64,000 nucleotides of DNA, taken from positions 124,001 through 188,000 of the forward strand of contig JAMWFC010000009.1 of NCBI GenBank assembly GCA_027475525.1, read 5' to 3'. The stretch comes from Macrolepiota albuminosa (taxonomy: Eukaryota > Basidiomycota > Agaricomycetes > Agaricales > Agaricaceae). The notes under the pieces were generated by a model. It searched no databases and was not told the DNA's origin. It worked only from the letters and a program-made list of their open reading frames with translations. The position numbers and the translations under genes were made by a program. Below, piece after piece: positions 1 to 11,424 of the stretch (positions within the stretch are counted from its first letter, which is position 1; each line of letters begins with the position of its first letter).

Positions 1-1103
1 ATTTAAAAGACGTAGAGTATGTGTTGAGTGGTAACTTGGACTGATCTGAAAAAACGCGGTCACTTCTGATTGTCATTATCTGAACTTCCCAGACTGGTCC
101 TGTCCAACAATATATGTGATGCTGACAAATCCTTATCAGCAGTGCAAGAGTACTGATAGAGAAGTACACACCACATGTCTTCCATCCATCAAGAGTTCCA
201 CATGCAGCGACGCATTTATTAATATCGACTGATGGGGATGGATGTCAGCATGATAAATATGTCAGACACAATCAAGGATGTAGTGGAAAATTATCGGAAT
301 GACAACCATTGAGGGGCGATAAAATATGTATGACCACGAGGGTAAATATGTATGACCACGAGGGTAAATATGTATGACCACGAGGGTAAATATGCTGTAA
401 ACCATCAAGCCTCGGAAAGGCAGTGTTGAAAACATCTAACACAGCCAGACCCAATGATTCTAGACGCATCGATGTGAAGGAAAGTTCCATCATTGACATC
501 CGTCTCAAATGGAAAGGTTTCGAGAAAGAAAATGCTCCAGAATAAGCAAAGAACACCAGACTGGATGTGCGACAACAACAGCAACGAAAATACGGGGATT
601 ACCCTCGTTAAGGCTGCATGCACGGCTAGTGCACTGCTGAAGAAGCGAGCTTTTCAACACCGACCGGTTATGTAGCCGTGTGAATAAGAAACTTTTATCG
701 TCATACTAGTGACGGCAAACGTAGAAGAAATGGTTCAGCTGACGCAGTAAGGATAACCTGGTAGTTTGGCAAAGGGAGATCAGATGAAAAAGCAGTTCTG
801 AGAAGGATGACCAAAGGAGTCCCTGATGGAACTGCTGATGGGCGTAAGACGCTGTTCTACTGCTCAAGTTCAATGGGACTGCTTGACAGTCTCTGCAGCG
901 GGGATGAACTCATAACAGATCGTGGATTGCTTCAGGCCGCATGTTTAACAACGAGTCGTTACATGTCGGGACACGTGGATCCTTCATTGCTTCCACTCAC
1001 GCCGAGTCAACAGATTCTTCTTGCCATCAAAGTTATCAAAGGTAACCATTCTTCCTAGATCCTTCTCCGGCTCTCCTCCCGGTCACTACTGGGCTAGTTG
1101 AAA
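1..1103. other. No recognisable gene; short minisatellite inside
   Basis: I see no convincing coding exon on either strand. The short open frames have no family resemblance and no splice-consistent neighbours. The only clear structure is the 22-bp repeat at 322-394. The upstream sequence of the SYF2 relic may lie in the last few hundred bases. Confidence 0.5.
322..394. repeat. 22-bp minisatellite, three perfect copies plus a partial
   Basis: A 22-bp unit beginning AAATATGTATGACC and ending GAGGGT is repeated three times without mismatch (322-343, 344-365, 366-387), followed by a partial fourth copy. Copy number probably varies between strains. Confidence 0.9.
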
Positions 1104-2321
1104 ATGACGCCGACACGTTCAAGAGGTTCTAAAGCGGCTCTACCAGCTGAGGTCGGACCAGAAGAAAAGCAGGAGCAGGAGAGGTCAGTGGAGTGAAATA
1201 AGCATGGAGCTCGGCGTGGCGATGTTGAGGAGGGCAGCAGAGAAGGGAGAGGGAGGGTCAGAAGCGTAGGAAGCAGAAAGTGAAGACGGAGAAGCGAAGG
1301 ATGGAGCGCCAGGGACGAGGGAATGATATCAATATTGTGTGCATTTATTTGTTCGTCCTACTGCCGTCCGCTGACCTCGTCTACGGTCTTTGTGTTTTCG
1401 ACAGGCTGTTTCCTCACGTCTCAATCGCGCTTCGGTCGTAGAAGAGCCAGCGAAAGCCAAAATGAGTGTACCTGAGGATATCTCGGTTAGGGGAGACAAC
1501 GGAAGCTTGTGGAGACTTCGCGTGCTGCTATCGGTGCAGAGGAACAGGGTATTGATGTAGAGCGGGCAAGTAATTGAGAATGGACGCTTGGACAGAATGA
1601 TGAGTGGAGGAAAAAGATGGCGCGTAAGAAGTAGAGTGCAGACTCTGCAGTCCATGGTGTGTTTCATGTCTTTTGTCATGTATCTACTAGTATGGAATGA
1701 TTGTGACTCATTGTTCTATTGCAGATAACGCCCACGCAGCAAGAAGGCAATGTAAGAAGGATATATATCATATTAAGCCGGAGTTGGTGGCATATAATAA
1801 ATAGAAGGGAATGGCGCTTGGCATGTGGCACCGGGCTCGCTGGTGGCTTTCGACCCCCAAGGTGGGTTCGTTCCAGGTATGTCGTTCTCTTGCCCTCTCT
1901 GCAACTTATCTTTTTACGTTATTTGTAGATTCGATTCGTCAGCAAGAGCAATGGCTTGCGACCGCGACCTTGTAACGGGACGCGAACTCAATATATTATG
2001 ATAACAAGCCCTCCGAAGAAGCTATTGACCGGACGGTCAGTAAGATTAATCAAGGGTCCGTCTTCTTTTTTTGTGTCTTGACATGAAATATTACTTAATA
2101 GTATCGACAAGAAGGGCAAGTTCTCGAGAGAGAGACTCGACGAGGAAGAAGGCGACGTCACATACATAAACACACCGCGTGTTAAATCACAAGGTGGGTT
2201 ACGTTGGTGTTCCTGTTGGGATGATCGTATCACTGAGTGGATCGTTACTCAGATTACACGGTATTATGACAAGTATACTGCAATGATCCGTGCAAGTTTC
2301 GAGTACAGTACGGTACTGTAG
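1104..2321 (+). pseudogene. SYF2: Relic of pre-mRNA-splicing factor SYF2
   Basis: SYF2 is a component of the NineTeen/Prp19-associated spliceosome machinery in the nucleus. Several spliced segments match its C-terminal half: from 1725 a stretch reading NAHAARRQCKKD then HIKPELVAYNK; from about 1930 DSIRQQEQ and then DNKPSEEAIDRTVSKINQ; after an intron IDKKGKFSRERLDEEEGD; and a last exon with YYDKYTAMIRASFE ending at the stop 2319-2321. A plausible N-terminus starts at 1104 (MTPTRSRGSKAALPAE). In-frame stops interrupt it at 1194-1196, 1802-1804 and 1973-1975, and the highly conserved last residues are altered. The middle (about 1200-1720) could not be aligned. The match is based on remembered family consensus, so identity is firm for the C-terminal half and tentative for the N-terminus. 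A working copy should exist elsewhere in the genome. Confidence 0.8.
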
Positions 2322-2564
2322 ACGCAGTATCCGGTGTGTCAGTTTGGTGGACATCTTGGCCTTTGATTACTCAAGTATGACAGATGTATTGTATCACTGG
2401 GATCAACGTGTACACTATCTCGAATTAATCAACATTTCGACAAGGATACAGATGCTCTTGAGCCACTTTTCGATGGTCCGGATTTCCAAAGTACGACCCA
2501 CTAATCTGCATCCTACTTAAAGAGTCATCTCAATACACCCTCACCCTCAACTCTACTCTCAAGC

Positions 2565-3959
2565 ATGCAGCTTCCCTTGCGTATCAACAAACAACATAAG
2601 ACTGATTTTTATCCGGACGACGTAGATCTCGCATCCACCATCGACCTCAACCCCGCAATAGATCCCGACTATAATCCAAGTTCTACTCCAGCCATCGTCA
2701 AAGACAAAGCCGCCATCGCCAACCTCGTGGCTAAGTACGGCTCGTCTAGTTCTACTGCATGGCTCGAGTTCGACAGATATCAAATATGGCGTCCGACGAC
2801 CAAGATTTCAGAATCCGAATTTGTGCCTGTTCAAGGGTACATGCGTCATGACCCGTACATCTTCGCATGGGGTAACCCACTCGTGTCTGACCCAGCCGCA
2901 TTACTGTCCACTGCACTGGCGTTCAAAACATGGGTTGACGAGCAAGGTCTACGCCTGATTTGGACTTGCGTTGATCATGATCTAGAGGAGGTTCTCGCGC
3001 ACCACCCGTTTGAGTGGAGCGTCGTACACTGTATCTATGAGGATATGATAGACCCCGCGCATGTCATAGAGCTCGCGGGTCCGGACGCAGAGGGTAAGGA
3101 ACATGATTCGAGGAGCACGGTAAAAGATTTGAAGAAGAACTTGAGGCGTGCGCAGAGAGCGGAGGTACATGTATCTGAAGTCGTTGCGGACGAATGGACT
3201 CCTGACGATAAGAAGGCCGTTGAAGAGGGTATTATTGAATGGAGAAAGTCTAGGTCCGGTGTCCAGATTGCCTCAGTGGGTGTTATATCTCTCCTCAGCT
3301 TTTTTTACGTTATCTAAATTCTCTCCAAATTCGCAGACGACTCTGGAACCATGGCTAGACTTTAAACATCGCAGGTACTGGCTCGCTCGACACGCTGGCA
3401 AGGTACCTCCTTTTTTCAACTTCATAGACCTATTTACTTTCCTCTCATCCAGCCCGTCGGCTTTCTCATCCTCACCCCAATCCATAATCACTCCTGGCAG
3501 ATTAAAAACGCCGTCTCCTTCCCCAGCGCGCCGCGCGGAACATCCGAAACGCTCATTTATACTGCCCTTTCCGATCTCTATGGAGAAAACCCGGTACCCG
3601 TTCTTTCCCCTGGTTTAACACAGCCTTCACTCCGTACAGAGAATTACGAGCGGACAACGGTGACATTCGGTATCACGGCTAGCGAACACATGAGGCCCGT
3701 GCAGAATTTGTCGGGGTGGAAAGTGACGTTGCTTTCGACGATTTATGGGAAGGTTGCGTCTGTGGCGGGGCTGTTGAAACGTGGGGAGTTCCGGGTGAGT
3801 TGTTGAATTCTTGTGGACTTGATAAGAGGGGGTTGATGTGATTTGAATAATCAACAGAAGAAGTTTGACTCAGAGCATGAGCCGATGTATGTGTGTTATC
3901 CTCAGGAAGGTTTTGGCCTCGATGGCGTAAATACGCTACTCAAGTTGTTGAGAAAGTAG
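2565..3959 (+). CDS. DUF2156 / LPG_synthase_C-type protein (possible tRNA-dependent aminoacyltransferase)
   Basis: Four exons (2565-3275, 3337-3402, 3453-3794, 3858-3959) join in frame to give 406 residues with no internal stop. The fold family is the GNAT-like domain of bacterial phosphatidylglycerol lysyltransferases (DUF2156). Supporting stretches are the N-terminal FDRYQIWRP, the central RSTVKDLKKNLRRAQRAE, WLARHAGKPVGFLILTPI across the exon 2/3 junction, GTSETLIYTALSDLYGE, NLSGWKVTLLSTIYGKVA and the C-terminal EHEPMYVCYPQEGFGLDG. In fungi, related domains in ErdS and stand-alone ErgS-type proteins transfer aspartate or glycine from charged tRNA to ergosterol. Whether this protein uses tRNA, and on what acceptor, is inference. 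No signal peptide or transmembrane segment is evident. It is convergent with the adenylate-forming reductase, about 350 bp away, which raises the possibility of a shared pathway. Confidence 0.85.
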
Positions 3960-4306
3960 ACTTGGGTAATTCCTTATTCCTTGCCTTCCTTACATATGTT
4001 CTCAAGGCTTTATCTATACATTTCAATTATGGCATCTTACTGTATGCATTATTAATTAATCATCAACTACATGAAATTCTTGAAAGTGGTTGACAAAATT
4101 CACGCTGACGAAGGTAAGTAATCTCGTGAGAATGAAGCATTAGAGTCTTGAAAATGGTCATGTGTCCCCGAACAAGCATCAGAGGGATATAGTATAACTA
4201 GTTGTACTCGTTGGTAACAAAAGGTACAAGCGTTTTTTGTGTTACATGAAAGGATACTGCTGAAATATAAATTTTGAATTATTCGGCGTATTTTAGAAAC
4301 TATACA
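3960..4306. other. Convergent intergenic region
   Basis: AT-rich spacer between the 3' ends of the DUF2156 gene and the reductase. It should hold both 3' UTRs and polyadenylation sites. No other feature is seen. Confidence 0.6.
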
Positions 4307-7300
4307 TCAATTCAGAAACCCAATTGAATGCCAATAAGAGACCCAAAGCTTCGCATCATCGTCCCCAATCTGCTGCAAATTTTCAGATCTCATGAATTTA
4401 CTCATACGCTGAACTTTCTCAGTCGATAGATTTGGAAGTCCACCGGCTTCGCCCTGGCCGGCAGAGTCATCGGCGTCCGTGTTCGCGTAACGACGGAAGA
4501 ACTCGAGTAACTTGATTGCCGGCTGAAGGATTCGTTTCATACCTTTTTATTTTCCCGTTGAAATTGGAGAAAGTACGTACAATATCTACCCAGGTTCCTA
4601 CAGTTGCTTCCTCGGCATGTTTCTCGAGGATCGACAACCATTGTCTTAACGGAACAAGCTTGAGGTCATGACCAAGAATATCGGCGATAGCCTTCGTAAT
4701 GCTCCTTATGATGGCACTTTGTTGAATAGGCCGAGGGTGTACTAGATTCAAAGCTCGCGGGAGGGGAGTTGAGTGGTTGCTCAGCGCAATGTCAACAATG
4801 GTAGCTGAAATGTTTTCTGCATAGAGCCACGATACAATCTATAGATAATCAGAAATTCGATGTTGGAGATTAATGATAAGACGCACCCCAGAAGAAACAG
4901 GGATGGCGCCCAGTGATACACTTGATTTGACCAAAATGGGGAACCATTCAGTGGCGGGCCACACACCCCTGGGGGGTCCACCAATGATCTGGCCAAGTCT
5001 GAAAGTTAGGGCTTGTAAGCCACTCTTAAGAAGCAACTAATCCAAAGCGAATCAGTATTCTTATTACATCAACTCCATATGGCTCACCCTCTCTGCGACA
5101 TGCTTTGCCTCGCCGTATCCGCTTCCGAGCGCGACGGTAACATCTTCCATAGCGTCTTCCGGCACTGATCCCTTTGACTTGTCCCAATTGTTAACAGCGC
5201 CGATAGAAGAAACAAACAAGAAACGGCAATCAAGAGGTTTCGGGCCCGACCTGACAAGATCGATAAAGTGGCGGGTACCGAGGATGTTTGGTTCGTATGA
5301 CTCCAGCGAGAGGTTAAAGTCAAGTCGCCAGGCATTGTGTATCACGACGTTGACGGTTTGGCACAGCTAGTACCGCGTCAGGTCAGACTGCTATTAGTGT
5401 GTATAGTTGCTTTACCAGGCTATACAAATCTTGGACCAAGCCCAGATTTGGCTTTGCCGCATCGCCAGAAATGAACGTCAACTTCCCGCTCTTCAACAAT
5501 GCAACGTCAAGTCCAACTTCCGCAAACTTCTCCGAATGTCGTTGAAGAAGAGTCTTCGTACCATTCTCTGGAGGTCGGTTGTATGCGTACACCTTCTCGA
5601 CACGACAATCTTCCAATAACCTCGCAAGAATATATGAACCAAGGTTACCAGTTGAGCCCGTGAGGAGGACAATCACCGGCGACGCAACGCTTGACTGTGA
5701 GGACGGTAGAGGAACATCGAAGCCGGAGGAATATTTAGTGATCATTGCTTCCATTGCGAATGCGTCTCGTGAAGCTACGTCGCTTTGCAAATCACCTCGA
5801 AAGTTGATGAGGGAAGAAATGAAGGCAGCAAGATCATTGATGACAGGGAAGGAGTAAACCAGGTTCTGGGACAAGCTTTTCGCTACTTCATGGTGGTTTG
5901 GATCCTTTGAACGGCGCAAAACTTTGACGATACGCAGACGCAATGATGCTGCGTATAAGCTACATCCAAACGCTCAGCACAAGAAGATAAGATCGCTTGA
6001 CGCTTGCCTATCAAATCCCTGTTGAAAAAGATCTAATGAAGGGCTGATAGTGGCACAAGGAGCAATATCTGAAGCTTGTTCAAGAAGCCACGTATGGAAG
6101 TCTACCTCGGACCAAGAGGCTGGAGAAAGACCTTCGCCAGCAGCAGCTTCTACATCGCGATACCTGGATAGAACACAACCTTCTATGAAGGCTTAAAAAT
6201 TTCACCCTAATCACTTGTACCTACAGTGCATTAATCTCTTCCTCATAAAGCTTTATTGCCGCTTTTCGCGCGATTGTACCTTTCGGGGTGAGAGGTAATG
6301 GTTTTCCCCTAGACGTGATAAGGATCATCTCCTTGAAAATCCTGCTGTGGGTGGGAGCGATGCTGTTAGCTTCTTCAATGGTTGGCCTGTTTGTATGAGT
6401 GCTTGATCAATGGATACAGAAGAAAGAACCGGATTTACCAGAGCTCATTACGCAAAGACGCGAGCTGAGCATAATCCGCAACATTAATTTCTCTTCCAGG
6501 CTCTAGTTCGATGAGGATTCCAGCCTGATCTCGCTCGCGACCGAAGACAACTGACCCACGTACACTATCGATGGTGAATGATCAGTATTTGGGTTTTTAG
6601 TTGAATGACCTACAGTGGGTTACTGATAACTATAGCTTCAATAGGTGCCGGAACGGTTTTTTCTCCTGAAGAGTGAACGATTACGTCGTCAATGCGACCG
6701 ACACTTCAAAAAAAAAATTGTGGTATAAGAAGAGAACCAGTACTAAAAGGACATAGGAGGCTTACACCTTCCAAAGACCATTTTTGGTAGGATGGGGACG
6801 CCACAAATCCGACGTCGCGTAACCGGGAACGTCAGGAAGATTGTTAACCATGGTCTGGTGATTCTTATGCGACTGTGAAAGAGAAATAAAGACTAAACAC
6901 ATTGAAATGATTCAAACACACACCAGTAACTGTAATTCAAATGTCCCATCCCCCTGGGGCACCCAACGTGGGTTCATTTGGTCATTGAGTTGCATATATT
7001 CCCAGTCCTTTGGATCCTTATCGGGAGATGGTAGAAATGTGGTGTTTATCCCAAATTCAGTTCCGCCATACGTCACATTAAGTTTGACTCCTGCATCAAC
7101 AAGCAAATCACCCATTTTCGGTGCCAAGGGCCCGCCACCATATATCTACTTATGATATATGTGACGATTAAATGGCTGATTCTAAGATGGAACGTACAGC
7201 ATGTTTCAAGGTCTTTAAGTACCTCACAGCCTCAGGCGACGTAGCCCAGAATTGATAAAGAGTGGGAAAAGCAACTAGAACGTTTGATTTGGTAAGTTTC

Positions 7301-8278
7301 ATGTGCTCGAGAATGTTCTCTGGGGAAGGTACAATTGGTGGTAGTGGTTTAGGAAGAGCTGAATTGGGTGGATAGACCGCAATGGAGAACACTCCGTATA
7401 CTGCTGTGAAGAGTTGCATGGCCACACCGAAAGCATGAAACGGCGGCATGGACATGCAACCTATGGTGAGACGAGGATTGTGGATATCCAGGTAATCTGG
7501 AAAGTTGAGATGGGCAAAGTTTCTTTCCAATGATGTAGCAGCAAAAAACGTACTAGAATACGCCCCAACTTGCCAATGTTTCCAAAAGATGTGAGTTATA
7601 GGGATGGGTCGCGGATTTCCAGTGCTACCCGAGGAATGAAGGTAAAGACAGAGGTCATCTTTAGTTGGCCGTTGAGTAGCTTGAGGATAAAATTGGAAAG
7701 GATGCTCTACGGTCTCATGTGCGAGGTAAGGATACACAGATGCTATTGAAGGCATCTCCTCTATTCGTAGCTCATTGGCTAATGGGGTGCCGGTGATGTG
7801 AGATTTAATGGAATCAATTAAAGGCCTCAAGTAAGCATGAGTGGTTAATAGTCGACGACACGACGTCTTCGTAAGGAGCTCAATTATTGCTCCAGTAGAA
7901 TTGCGGGGTGAGACAGCTAAAGGCTATACGACAAGAATCGGTAAGAATATTAAGCCAGAAAAAAAAAAACAATGTATTCACCACACAACCAGCTACGATT
8001 AAACCAGCAACAAGTGCCTGGTACAAGACGGTATCAGCTCGCAGGATGAGGGCAACAACTTCACCGTCAACACCGTTGCGGTTGGGACGTAAGAGATGGG
8101 CAACACGATGGGCCGCCCTACCAAACTCAAAATGTGTGATGACCTTGATCCCGCTGGGAACAGAAGAATCCGCAAAAGTATACAGCGGCTGAGCCGCATT
8201 GTGAGCCATGTTGAACTGGAGAGCATCGTGTATAGAAAAATTCTCGTGAAGAATCGGTAGGATAGGTGGATTGTACAT
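4307..8278 (-). CDS. Adenylate-forming reductase (A-T-R, NRPS-like)
   Basis: Basidiomycete NRPS-like carboxylic acid reductase of roughly 1,100 residues in about a dozen exons. It should activate a carboxylate with ATP, load it on a phosphopantetheine arm and release it as an aldehyde or alcohol with NADPH. The adenylation domain shows LYLHSSGSTGNPRPI, YGGTEFG, YATSDLWRPHPTKNGLW, GRIDDVIVHSSGEK and the lysine motif PLTPKGTIARKAA. The carrier domain shows DLFQQGFDS, the serine being the attachment site. The reductase domain starts VIVLLTGSTGNLGSYIL, has FVSSIGAV, and carries the YxxxK pair in GYGEAKHVAE. The start at 8278 lies just ahead of the conserved N-terminal region (FSIHDALQFNMAHN). All junctions I checked keep frame. 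The intron at 5960-6007 is of GC-AG type and splits the carrier serine codon. The substrate (aryl acid, amino acid or fatty acid) cannot be read from the sequence. It is divergent from the esterase gene. Confidence 0.93.
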
Positions 8279-9223
8279 GTTGTCTGTAAGATGAGAGGAG
8301 AATGCACTCGGCCCCTAAATAACCCTCTTGAAGGGGAACCATCACTGCCGAAGCATTGACCACGTCATACTATTATGCTCATGCGGCAGCCCATGTACGA
8401 CTGTGATGCGGAGATTTTCAGGTCTCTGACATACTGGAACATCTTTTAAGAACATTTTCCTCCTAATAAAGTTAGTTTCATCCTGACTGACATGGCACAT
8501 TGAAACGAATCATATTGACGCGATAACATGTATGAGAAAAAGACGTACCAGTGCTTGGAGTACATAGTAGTTCTCCTCACGATCGATTGGTATAATGGTT
8601 CAGTGTCCCTAAGCTTAAGATAAAATACCGCGTAACAATGTTTGGACAAGTTTGCTCAGAGCAATGCTTCGGGCTCATTAGCAGGCCCCGAGCCCAATAG
8701 TGGGCAACCAGTCCAAAGATATATTTTTCCAGAGTGGAATTCTTGAGAGTCACCAGCTAGCGTCTGATTTAACCTTGTAAGACGTCCAACGGAGCTTAAT
8801 GTGAATCTTCTCCACATGACTTCTGGAAATTTGCCCGTGGGAAACTGTCAGCCAGAGATTCATATATAGCTAGGCTTAATGTGTACGGTGATGGAGCTGG
8901 GTTCTGGCCGAATCTGTTTGTCACAATCTGTGGGAACGGATATAAGTCATATGACGGTCGGCATCTCGTATCCCTTTTACCGATTCCATTTTGTAGAAGG
9001 AGTCCATATACATCAAAATCTGGCTGTTCCTGGATGGATCCTAACCACTATTCTCCACACCGTAGAAAGGGAAAGCTGCCATGTCATGGACTTACGATGC
9101 ATTGCGCCACCATTAAAAATCAAAAAATCGACACAGCCCACAAGTGACGTCAACTGATATCTCCGGGGCGCAAGTCTTATATACTTCCTCAGCTGCTTGA
9201 TTATGCTATGTAATAACACCTTC
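8279..9223. promoter_or_regulatory. Divergent promoter region between reductase and esterase
   Basis: About 945 bp separate the two start codons and no gene is visible in it. TATA-like sequence (CTTATATACTTC) lies about 45 bp upstream of the esterase ATG, with another (CATATATAGC) near 8862. On the reductase side a weak TTATTTAGG lies about 40-50 bp upstream. Co-regulation of the pair is a reasonable inference, not shown. Confidence 0.5.
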
Positions 9224-10740
9224 ATGTCTGCTCACGAGTGCCGCCCTTACCCTCACCATGCTCACCTCCCTCTCGCTCACCAACCACTAAAAGCACTTTA
9301 TGTCTTCCAACGGCTTTCCACAACTCTAGCCTTGGTGCCTTGCTGGGCGTTCTATTACTCGGTTCTCCCCAGATCATCTCGTCCAAGGGAATCGTGGTCG
9401 CTACGACAGATTATCAACGTCAAATTCACCCGTAGGATATACAAGATTACAGAGGTAGCAGGCGTCACTTGGGAAACTCGAGATCCCCAGTCAGAACCTC
9501 CAGCGAAATCACTCAAGGAGACTCGCTTCGAATGGGCAGAACCTCTTCCAGAACACCTTAGAACAGGTATCTTGGCTGGAGTCACGAACTTTACTCGCGT
9601 AGGTTGTTACATCTGGCCGAGAGAACCCCCACAAAGACTAGTGAGGGATAGTAAAGGTAAAAGTCACGCCATTTCGCATTTTGTTACTGTTCTGATGTTG
9701 ACTTGTTAAAGATATACCCATCATTGGCATCTTCATGCATGGCGGAGGCTACTGCCACATGTCTGCCCATGAAAGTTCTCGAACTTCTAGGATACCCAGG
9801 AAATTGATGAAGGCAAGGATCCTTCCTCAAGATTTTGCGAAATTTTGATCATCATATCGTCTACACACAGGAAGGACACATGTCAGAAATATATTCGGTT
9901 GAATACCGGCTGGTACAACACGCCTCTTTCCCCGCCGCTGTGCAGGACGCAGCGACAGTATATGCTCACGTTGTGCAACGTTATCAGGATCATGAACCCT
10001 TTAAGATCATTCTCATCGGTGACAGTTCAGGAGGTAACCTTGTTCTCGCCCTCACAAGGTGGTTGCGTGACGAAGGAACACTACGCATGCCGGATGGCCT
10101 ACTCCTCCTCTCAGTGCGTATGGTAGCTCACCTTGACCATATCTATATAAAATGATTATAACAGCCTTCCTGCGACATCTCCCACGCGCTGCCCGATACC
10201 CCATCCTCCTACATCCCTCGGCCAAACGCAAAAACAGATTATCTCACAGACACCCCTGAACCCCGCGCGCTCCTCCAACGTGCGTTCCTCGGCTTTACTC
10301 ATTCTTGCACAGACAAGGCGGAACATGAACGACTCATGCAAATCGCACACTCCGAATACGTCTCGCCATGTTCTCCTCGCGTGCTTCAGGAATGGTCGCA
10401 CTCGGACATCCCAAGCGACCTCGACCCGTGTCCAGAGGATGCATCGGCCAGCACCCTCAGTGTCGAGGATTTACCGTATCGCCCTTCACACAAGTTCGGG
10501 AAGCTATTCGAGAATTTTCCTCGTACGCTGCTCATGGTTGGAGATGCGGAGAGATTGGTGAAGGAGGTGAAGTGTTTGGAAGAAGCGATGTTGAGGGACA
10601 ACGTGGATGTAAAGGCGCATTGGATGGAGGATGCGGTTCATGATGCCTTGATAATTGCAAATGGATGGTGGGATAAGAAGGTTGTGAAGAAGGCATGGGA
10701 AATCATTGGGGAATGGACAAACGAGTTCGAGCGCAATTGA
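9224..10740 (+). CDS. Alpha/beta-hydrolase, HSL-type esterase/lipase
   Basis: Four exons (9224-9656, 9712-9812, 9871-10113, 10165-10740) give 450 residues in one frame. Family hallmarks are the oxyanion-hole motif HGGGY (in IGIFMHGGGYCHMSAHESS), the nucleophile elbow GDSSGGNLVLAL, an acidic residue in LLMVGDAERLVKE and the catalytic histidine in MEDAVHDALI. The N-terminus has a hydrophobic stretch (about residues 25-50) that could anchor it to a membrane, as in many basidiomycete members. An in-frame ATG at 9197 would add nine residues; I chose 9224 because it sits next to the more family-like sequence. Intron 9813-9870 has a GC donor (AAG|GCAAGG); reading through it hits a stop. Probable role: hydrolysis of a short-chain or secondary-metabolite ester. 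Confidence 0.9.
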
Positions 10741-11424
10741 TAAAGTCGGAAACAATGGACAGTATTTCAGCTGGAAATTTTAGTATACGAGAGTTTCTAA
10801 GGTAGCTGTCGGTCAATCTCTATTGATCGTAAATACTTCCTTCGTTTGGAAAGCTATATAGATAAATTTATTTTATGATACATAAGAACCGATTGTGTGA
10901 AAGGGGTGACATTAAGACATGGAAGACGATTGATATGGTACTGAATGCAAGACGAGAAGAGAGTGTATATCATCTTCCCATGCTCGAGACTACGTACGTA
11001 ACCCAATGACATATTTTCCTTGACATGCACCTTACCAGGTTTGTGAGCTCCTGTAGAGACTTATAAGTAATCGATCTACAGGATAGGTAAAGTGAGCAAG
11101 GCGAAAGACGAGTAGACTAGTAGACTGACCCTCAGTTCACCAAAAAGAACTGAGGGATTTCTAAATAAAGAAACTATTTATACGGGCGCGAAAACTAAGG
11201 TGGCTGAGAGACTGTATAGTCGTAATCGGGAACGATCGAGGGATACGGAGAAGTAGACGAAAACGGAAAGAGGAAGTAGATATCCGAACGCCGCCGCCAC
11301 AGTAGTGAGTCGTATTCCAACAGCTCCCTATTTTGCTTCAAGCTTAATCACAATTCGACAAATGTATTATAGTAATCAAGTGCTACGAATCACCTAAAAG
11401 ACTTCATGCTCGTAAACAACTCAA
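10741..11424. other. Intergenic region with one perfect hairpin
   Basis: No coding exon is seen. It should contain the 3' UTRs of the convergent esterase and con-6 genes. Its one structure is the inverted repeat at 11129-11156. Confidence 0.6.
11129..11156. repeat. Perfect 10-bp inverted repeat
   Basis: Arms CCCTCAGTTC and GAACTGAGGG are separated by an 8-nt A-rich loop, within the region between two convergent genes. It could form a hairpin in either transcript. It resembles a bacterial terminator in shape, but in a fungus its function is unknown. Confidence 0.75.

Noticed and set aside
1329..1679. Minus-strand 116-codon frame overlapping the SYF2 relic
   Set aside because: Lies antisense to SYF2-like sequence and has no family features; treated as a chance frame.
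11129..11156. Hairpin considered as an intrinsic transcription terminator
   Set aside because: Rho-independent termination is not used in nuclear fungal genes; kept only as an inverted repeat.
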